The notes beneath the pieces are model-generated. The model saw only the letters and a program-made list of their open reading frames with translations, ran no database searches and was not told the origin of the DNA. From Neckera pumila (taxonomy: Eukaryota; Streptophyta; Bryopsida; Hypnales; Neckeraceae): 64,000 bases of DNA. This document shows, one piece after another, positions 57,648 to 64,000 of this stretch (positions are counted from its first letter, which is position 1; the number at the start of each line of letters is the position of its first letter). The translations under genes were made by a program, and so were the position numbers. The DNA lies in NCBI GenBank assembly GCA_963969595.1, contig OZ018408.1:13265823-13329822 (forward strand), read 5' to 3'.

Positions 57648-60600
57648 ATGCTGGGATCTCGGCCGAGTAGAGGGGGTTCTGAAGGGTCGGGCTACTCATC
57701 TCCACTCGCGAGTCAATTGCAGCAGGCATGGCTTCAGGCGCAGATTCATTCGCAGACACCGAAACTGCAGAAACGAGGATTTGCGACTCATGTCTCCGTG
57801 GAGAAGCAGCGAGCTCCGTATCAGCAGTTCCATCAGGTAGCATCGGATCTTTCCTCAATTGTGGCGGATCATACCGGTGTGGTGAACCATGAAGAGTTGT
57901 ATTTCCACAAGAGTAGGCTCGAGACTCCGGAGTTTCCGAAGAGGCCTGAAATTCCTCAGCTGTTCTCGTACTCGAGGAAAGCAGACTTGCCTGTACGATC
58001 AACGTCTGGTAGTTTGTCGGAGGCTTGCAGCTCAACGATTTCTTGCCTGTCTTCTCCAAGATCGGGCTCCCTCTCGCCTTCTTCTCAGAAATTAGGTCGA
58101 TTCGACGGCGCTCTTGACGTTGTAGACTATGGAGACAGTGGCGCCCTGGATTTTGCAGGGCAAACCGAGCCGCTCGTCCGATTCTTGGATGTCTTGCTTA
58201 TGGACGAAGACATGGAGGAGAAAAAGTTCACATCACAAGAAGGATTTAACTACCAGGCTATGGCCAAGGAATTCGATGCGTTTGTTAGTCCGGAGGCTTT
58301 GGAACTCGGTAACAGTGAATCCGTAGATGAGAACTACGATATTAGTTGGACAACCAGAGGATTCTTACCAACTGAGGAAAGCGTGACGGACAAGCTCATT
58401 CATGCGTACACCTGCAACCTAAACAAGCACATGATGGACGTCTCTGAAAATGTAGACTCCAGCACGTGGATCAATGAGCAAGATGCGTGCACTGATCACT
58501 CGGACGATACTTGGGATTATTATCTGGAATGCATTCGGGAAAGACCCGCCGAAGGCCGTTTACTGAGTTCGTCTCTTCTGCAGGACCATTTTTTCAGAAG
58601 GGAAGCGTCACTAGATACTTTCTCCTTTTCCCCTGGTTGCGTTGATATAAAGGGACTACTCCTGAGGTACGCGATTTCTTCTAATATTTCGTAATACCGT
58701 AATATTTCCACAAGCCTGCACTAATTAAAAATAGTGCGACTTTGGTAAGTTAGTGTCATTCGCACTAGTAGAATAAATCAGTGTATCCTATTATCGAAGA
58801 GTAACAATTATAAGTTCTAAAGATTTAGAATTACGTGCACTGGGTCTCTGAATTTTCCTCCTTGCGTAAAACCACCTGCTTAATAAAAGTTACATGTTGG
58901 CAATAGCTTCGTTGGTTTACGCACTTAGAAGTTCTTGCTGATATTTGCGCTCCTTGTCATAGAACGTAGCAAATTTAGTTCTTGGGATGAGAGTTTCTTT
59001 GGCTCCTGTGCTATTAATACCGACGGTTTCATCGTCCTTTAAACTATTGTTTAGTGATCGGTAATGTTCTGCAGTTTGTTTATGGAGTTGCAGTGCGTTT
59101 TTTCCAGAGCACTTGGTTAGTTCTTTTTCATTTGTGAACCTGGTAGTGTGTAATAATGAACAGGTGATTTTCATCAATCTAGATGCGCACGAGGTTTAGA
59201 GAAAGACCATTGTTTTCTGAACGCAATCAAAATTTGAAAAATCCCTCATTCCTGGCATTTTGATGGGAATATTAGATGCTGATTGGAGAAGGCATCATTT
59301 TTTGTCGAATTAACCTTCTCTAGTTTGTACCTGACTTGGTCCCATGCGAATCATCGAATTTGTACCTTGTGCAATATTTCTCGTCGCAGTATCAGGAGAG
59401 GTTATTCGAATTATACAGAAGTATGCGTCCGGTGGATATTCTCTGAGTTTAGGTTGTTTGTTCTGAACCTGATATAACTTGTGGTTCAGATGCGCGCTCG
59501 CTATTAGTCAAGATGATGTGAGAAGTGCGAACGACTTGATAAGGGAGCTTCGGCACCATTCGTCGGCATATGGAAATTCGCTTCAGCGGATGGCTTATTA
59601 TTACGTGGAGGCTTTGGTGAGTTTATGTTCCCCAAACTAGAGTTACTTTGAGCAGTGGGTTGGTCAATCTGTTATCAGCAGAGGTTTCTCGCACGTTGTG
59701 CCGAAATTGTTTTGCTGCTGTTCACAATTTATCTTAATTTATTTCAGTTGGCTTTGACTGCTCAACTGCTACTTATATTGCAGTGAGATACTGCAGCAAA
59801 TTATTGCTGGCCGTGCTTTGTCCTAATATCCCTTCATCGTGCTATCCTGCAGGTTGCTAAGATGTCAGGGACGGGTGCCCAACTCTACATGGCCATCACT
59901 AGCAATACCCCCTCCTCTGCGACAATGTTGAAAGCGCATCGTTTGTTTGTTGACTACTGCCCTTTTAACAAGATTTCCCACTTTTTCTCGACGAAGACCG
60001 TTTTAGATGCCTTCGAAGGCGCAGAACGAGCACATTTGGTCGATTATGGAGTCGCATATGGTGCGCAATGGCCATGCCTCATCCAGCGCCTGTCCCAGAG
60101 ACCAGGGGGGCCGCCTCATCTGCGTATAACATGTAAGTAGAATGATAATATGTTGGTATGACTTGCTTACTGTTTTATCGCAAGGTACTGTCTGTCCATT
60201 ATTTCGCTCCAATGGAAGAGAGCGCTGCTGATTGTCTTCATGTATAGCTGCATTTAGACGAGTCGGAACCAGGGGAAGAGGATGCGATTTTGAATAATAG
60301 GAATATTTATGCTTGTTTCAGGTATTGATCTACCTCAACCGGGAGGTAAGCCATCTGCGAGGGTACAAGAAGTTGGCCGTAGGTTGGCGCAGTTTGCGAA
60401 ATTATGGGGAGTACCATTTGAGTTTCATGCCTTGGCTGACAAATGGGAAACAATTACGCCTGCTCAACTATGTTTGAAGCACGATGAGGTACTGGCTGTG
60501 AATTGCCAGTATAGACTTCATAACCTCCTCGATGAATCTATAATGGCTGCAAGTCCTAGAAAAGTTGTCCTTGACAGGATGCGAAGCATGAACCCCAAGG

Positions 60601-61310
60601 TGCGAATATATCTGAACTGATTCGTTTTGTGTGCTAAGGAACCAAGACCTTCTGTGTTGTATTTCAGATGCTGTAAAATCTTACTCTATACAATAACGGG
60701 AATCAAAATCGTGTCATTCGTCCTGCACTTTTTTACAACCTTAATTGGATTGTTCTGCATGCAATTAAAATTCTCGACATGTAACCTGTATTTGAATTTG
60801 TTCTCAAATTTTATCTGTCATCTTTTGTGTGTACTATTTGGACCAAAGTTCTGAATTCTTTGTTCTCGTATGCAGGTCTTCGTCATGTTAGTGGTCAATG
60901 CGAACTACAACGCACCTTTTTTCATGACCCGCTTTAGGGAAAGCATGAAGTATTACTCTACAATGTTTGACGCCATGGAAGTCTCGATGCCCGCGAATGA
61001 TCCAGACCGAGTGATCCTTGAGAAGGAATTCTATGGGCGAGAGATCCTCAACATCGTTGCGTGTGACGGAGTAGAACGGGTGGAACGTGCAGAGCCATAT
61101 AGGCAATGGCAGACTCGCACCCAACGAGCTGGGTTTTCACAAAAGCGGCTCCATCCAATCATGTTGTCAAAAATTCAGGCTATGATGGGTTCATTTCACA
61201 AAGACTACGGTATTGGGGAAGACGGAGGCTGGTTTCTCATGGGATGGAAAAACCACATTGTGCGTGCTCTGACAGTTTGGGAGCCCACAGAAGCAGTAAC
61301 ACCTGCCTAG
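57648..61310 (+). CDS. GRAS-family transcriptional regulator, LISCL/SCL9-like (5 exons, about 712 aa)
   Basis: My model joins 57648-58666, 59490-59616, 59853-60132, 60322-60599 and 60876-61310; phases agree and all introns are GT..AG. GRAS proteins act in the nucleus as transcriptional regulators. Residues 1-330 are variable and Ser-rich, with an acidic motif LDVLLMDEDMEEK near 180-192, typical of the LISCL branch. The GRAS domain starts at about 333: LLLRCALAIS (LHR I), HLVDYGVAYGAQWP (443-456, the VHIID motif), LSQRPGGPPHLRIT, LHR II with NLLDES, then NAPFFMTRFRES and FYGRE (620-624, PFYRE region). It closes with WQTRTQRAGF and GWFLMGWKNHIVRALTVW (SAW). Length fits the subfamily. Most angiosperm members lack introns in the domain, whereas this gene has four. 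At the exon 3/4 junction the split codon TGT puts Cys where relatives have Gly (ITGID). The start is the first ATG of the long frame. Confidence 0.92.
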
Positions 61311-63467
61311 GTTTCATGACATTGTTCTTGGGTTTCTGATGACGTTGATCACTCCACCCGTTCCTCAGTAGCCTTCTGCGCTGTCATGATTGGAAGAACG
61401 CACGTCACCACCTGAGACGAGGACTTCTCCGGGTACGAATTTTGCAATCCCCTGCAACCACAAGTACTTGCTCAATGGCTTGACTGTCTTCCAACTTTCA
61501 TCTAATCTCCTCTCGGGATGGTCTCGCTGATCGTTCGCCCGTGTCCCACAGCGTGAAGAACGTCTACGTTCCTTAGAATGGTCCAGCACCTCCGTTTGTT
61601 TCGATGGAAGAAGTAAGGTGACTGGCCGGAAAGAAACGATAATGAAAAGTAGACGAGGTCAAGTAAAGCTATCTCTGGTTCTGATCTAACGCATCAGCAG
61701 TCGTATGAACTCCTACGGAACAAACCATCTTCCAGCAGTTAGGAATATCCACCCGCTTCTTCTTTATTTGTGCTAGTGACAAATATTTGTTGCGCTAGAC
61801 CCGCACGCAACATAGGAACCCAGTGATGATACAGTCAGTCCATAGCTGTGGCGTTCGATCCCTACGGATGGAAGTTTTGCTCACATGGCCACTTGAGAAA
61901 TCATTGAGGACAAAACTCACAGGCAGTAGCGTGCATTATCCTGTGGATTGAGTAATGACTATGATGACTGTTAATTGGAGTACGCGGCAATGATCTACTG
62001 ACACCTCCAGTAAAGAACGTTCCTCTAACCGTTCGTGGTACTTTGATGTGTGTGTAAATGGAAGAGTGAATTGTTTGTGCTTGTATGAATAAGGAAACAA
62101 TTTGGAATCGCCAAAGCTTGCACATGTCATCAATATCCCTAGGCTTGAGCTAGTTGTGCGGATTTTAAACTTATGATCTTCGCTTTGCTTGAAGACCTTG
62201 GACAGATTGAAGATTGTTATTACTTTGCAATGTTATTACTTTGCAATGAAATTCCGGTTCATTTGTATAAAAAATTAATTAACTAATTGTTACTACCACC
62301 TACATCTCCTAGAGGCGCGTGATTGCATTCTCAGATTTAACAGTACTGTTGATTAGTGTTTCATGTGCTTGTGTTTCAGTGCCGGCCCAAGTGAAGCAGT
62401 CAAGGTAGGCAGACCCATCATGGACCCCAGCTCAATTTGGAGGCAACCCATTTCTGACCACTTAAGGAGTTACAGGTATCTCGAGGATGGTTTCTTTGGA
62501 GGGGGGGAGATATTCCAGTGTGCAGAAATAGAGTTTGGTCAGATTCACTTGTCTCAAAACAAAATTAGTATGAATTAATTAGTTGTAGATTGTATCCATC
62601 CCATCTTGGTGATATAGGTCTTGTTATGTTTGACCAAAGACTTGTTGCAAAAATGAACAAGGGTTGGTTGCAATATTGAAAGTGTTGTAGCCAATCATAA
62701 TGCACGACAACTGTCTCAAGAACCGCGCCATATTTAATCACTCTTCATTTCCTCCTTCATAGAAAGAGAACAACCTAATCTGCCACAATGGGGTATTGAT
62801 CAAGAATGGGTTGCCTCCCCTAGTCCTGAAACTGAATTTTGCTCTCTTACATCCCCAATGTAGTTTAGTGATAATTGCATTCACTGTGGAATAGGGGTCC
62901 AAAGGGCTCTAAATGGGTTGAAAAGTTGCCATTTTATGAAGTTAATACACCACCATGCAAGTTCTACATACGGCATAAGATTCATTCATTATTCCACAAT
63001 TTGAAGGGACACATTTGAGTTGTGTTTGGAATAGTGTGGGAATGAAGAGAGACACATGAGCATCCAAAAGTACAAGAATAGTACCATCCTAGGGTCCACA
63101 ACGGGAAGCTATGTGATTTTGCTTTGACCGCCTATATGTCTCTAAAAAAAGATGAGTTTGACCAAAATATATGTGGAATATTTGCACTTGTGGTTCTTTT
63201 GATTATTTTTTTTGTGAATTCAATAAGTGTCATCACATGGTTTACAATGGGCTTCCTATCTATAGTCATATAGTTCAAGTTTGTTTTTGGGCTCAATTTA
63301 AACTTTAAAGGGTAATTCTTGTGTTAATAGTTGGTGTTGCTATGACCTTGGCCTAGTATTGACATCAAAGATTAAAAGTGTCCATTCAATGACTTCCAGA
63401 ACTCTAGCAATAAAAAATGCACCTATACATCCATGAATTAGTAAGTATTGGCTAACTACCTTAGTGA
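61311..63467. other. GRAS 3' flank, then AT-rich intergenic DNA
   Basis: About 61311-62150 keeps a higher GC content and probably includes the 3' untranslated region. Open frames on both strands here (61365-61589, 61901-62133, 62363-62578) are not recognisable. TTACTTTGCAATG is repeated at about 62220-62246. From 62600 on I see nothing. Confidence 0.4.
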
Positions 63468-63829
63468 CATTAGAGAAAATTTCAAGCCTCCGGAGGGCCT
63501 CTCCACGCCCCCCTTTCGTACCCTGAAATTTTGTTTTGGGGGCTAAAAATTTCTTTTTTCCCCTATTTTCGTGTAGCTGACGCTATAGTAACAATGGTGC
63601 AGGAACTGAGTTTTACAAGTAAAAAATTAATTAAATAATAATAATAATAATAATAATCTTAAATAAAATAAAAAAATAAAAAAATTTGCGAAATCTGATT
63701 GTTTCAGCGAGCCTTCATACACTTTGACTGCTTACCAGGGGTACTTTTTCACATTGACAAACCAAGTTTGAGATAGCTTGGCATGTCAATCTAGAAAGGC
63801 CCTCCAGAAGGTTGATTTTTTCTCTAATA
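63468..63829. mobile_element. MITE with ends CATTAGAGAAAATTTC, copy 2
   Basis: The left end CATTAGAGAAAATTTCAAGC then CTCCGGAGGGCC, and the right end GGCCCTCCAGAAGGTTGATT then TTTTCTCTAAT, are inverted. It shares the general design of 48895-49244, including an AT-rich centre and a final TTTGACTGC/TACCAGGGG part. It contains an (AAT)n tract at about 63636-63656. Confidence 0.75.
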
Positions 63830-64000
63830 TAGGACGGGCTTCCTTTTTGGCTTAACTTTGAAATTATTTTAGTTAATTCATATAATCTTTGAAAAATTTC
63901 AAACCAATATTACATTTCTTTTTCTTTCTTTTGCTAATATCTTAATGTGATTTTTCTTACATTGTCATCAAAGATATTTGTTTTAGGTGAGGATACCTTG

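Noticed and set aside
57364..58059. 231-aa open frame on the minus strand
   Set aside because: Antisense to GRAS exon 1, whose translation, splice sites and downstream domain clearly fix the coding strand.

Overview
The window is nuclear DNA from a land plant. It is AT-rich and repeat-dense, with a few GC-richer islands that hold intron-containing genes with GT..AG introns. Two genes can be modelled through every exon: a plastid-type 2Fe-2S ferredoxin-like protein (16.2-18.9 kb) and a GRAS transcription factor of the LISCL type (57.6-61.3 kb). A hedgehog-type Hint (Hog) domain pseudogene at 28.2-29.9 kb, together with repeats unlike those of well-known angiosperms, suggests a seed-free plant. 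A bryophyte is my best guess, but the sequence does not prove it.

Layout. 0-7.6 kb: a tRNA-like SINE fragment, the first TTAA element, a broken minus-strand coiled-coil gene and a 1.2 kb CACTA element with a 3-bp duplication. 7.6-15.6 kb: Helitron-like units interrupted by a TTAA element, a long diverged duplication, a mini-CACTA and another TTAA element. 15.6-19.6 kb: the ferredoxin-like gene island. 19.7-27 kb: AT-rich DNA with nested TTAA elements. 27-30 kb: small inverted-repeat elements and the Hint pseudogene. 30-46 kb: more TTAA elements and several short inverted-repeat families, with no firm gene. 46.2-47.3 kb: a GC-rich island with one plausible exon. 47.6-56.9 kb: repeats again. 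56.9-61.6 kb: the GRAS gene, preceded by a short orphan coding stretch. The last 2.5 kb is mostly repeat.

The most notable signal is a family of at least ten elements whose ends read CCCCTAAAG...CTTTAGGGG inside flanking TTAA. One copy (43415-44276) lies beside a near-identical unoccupied site 0.5 kb away, which shows directly that TTAA was duplicated on insertion. This is the hallmark of the piggyBac superfamily, which is generally described from animals, fungi and other eukaryotes rather than land plants. No transposase is encoded here, so all copies look non-autonomous.

The genes do not form an operon or visible pathway; they are independent loci separated by transposon-derived DNA.
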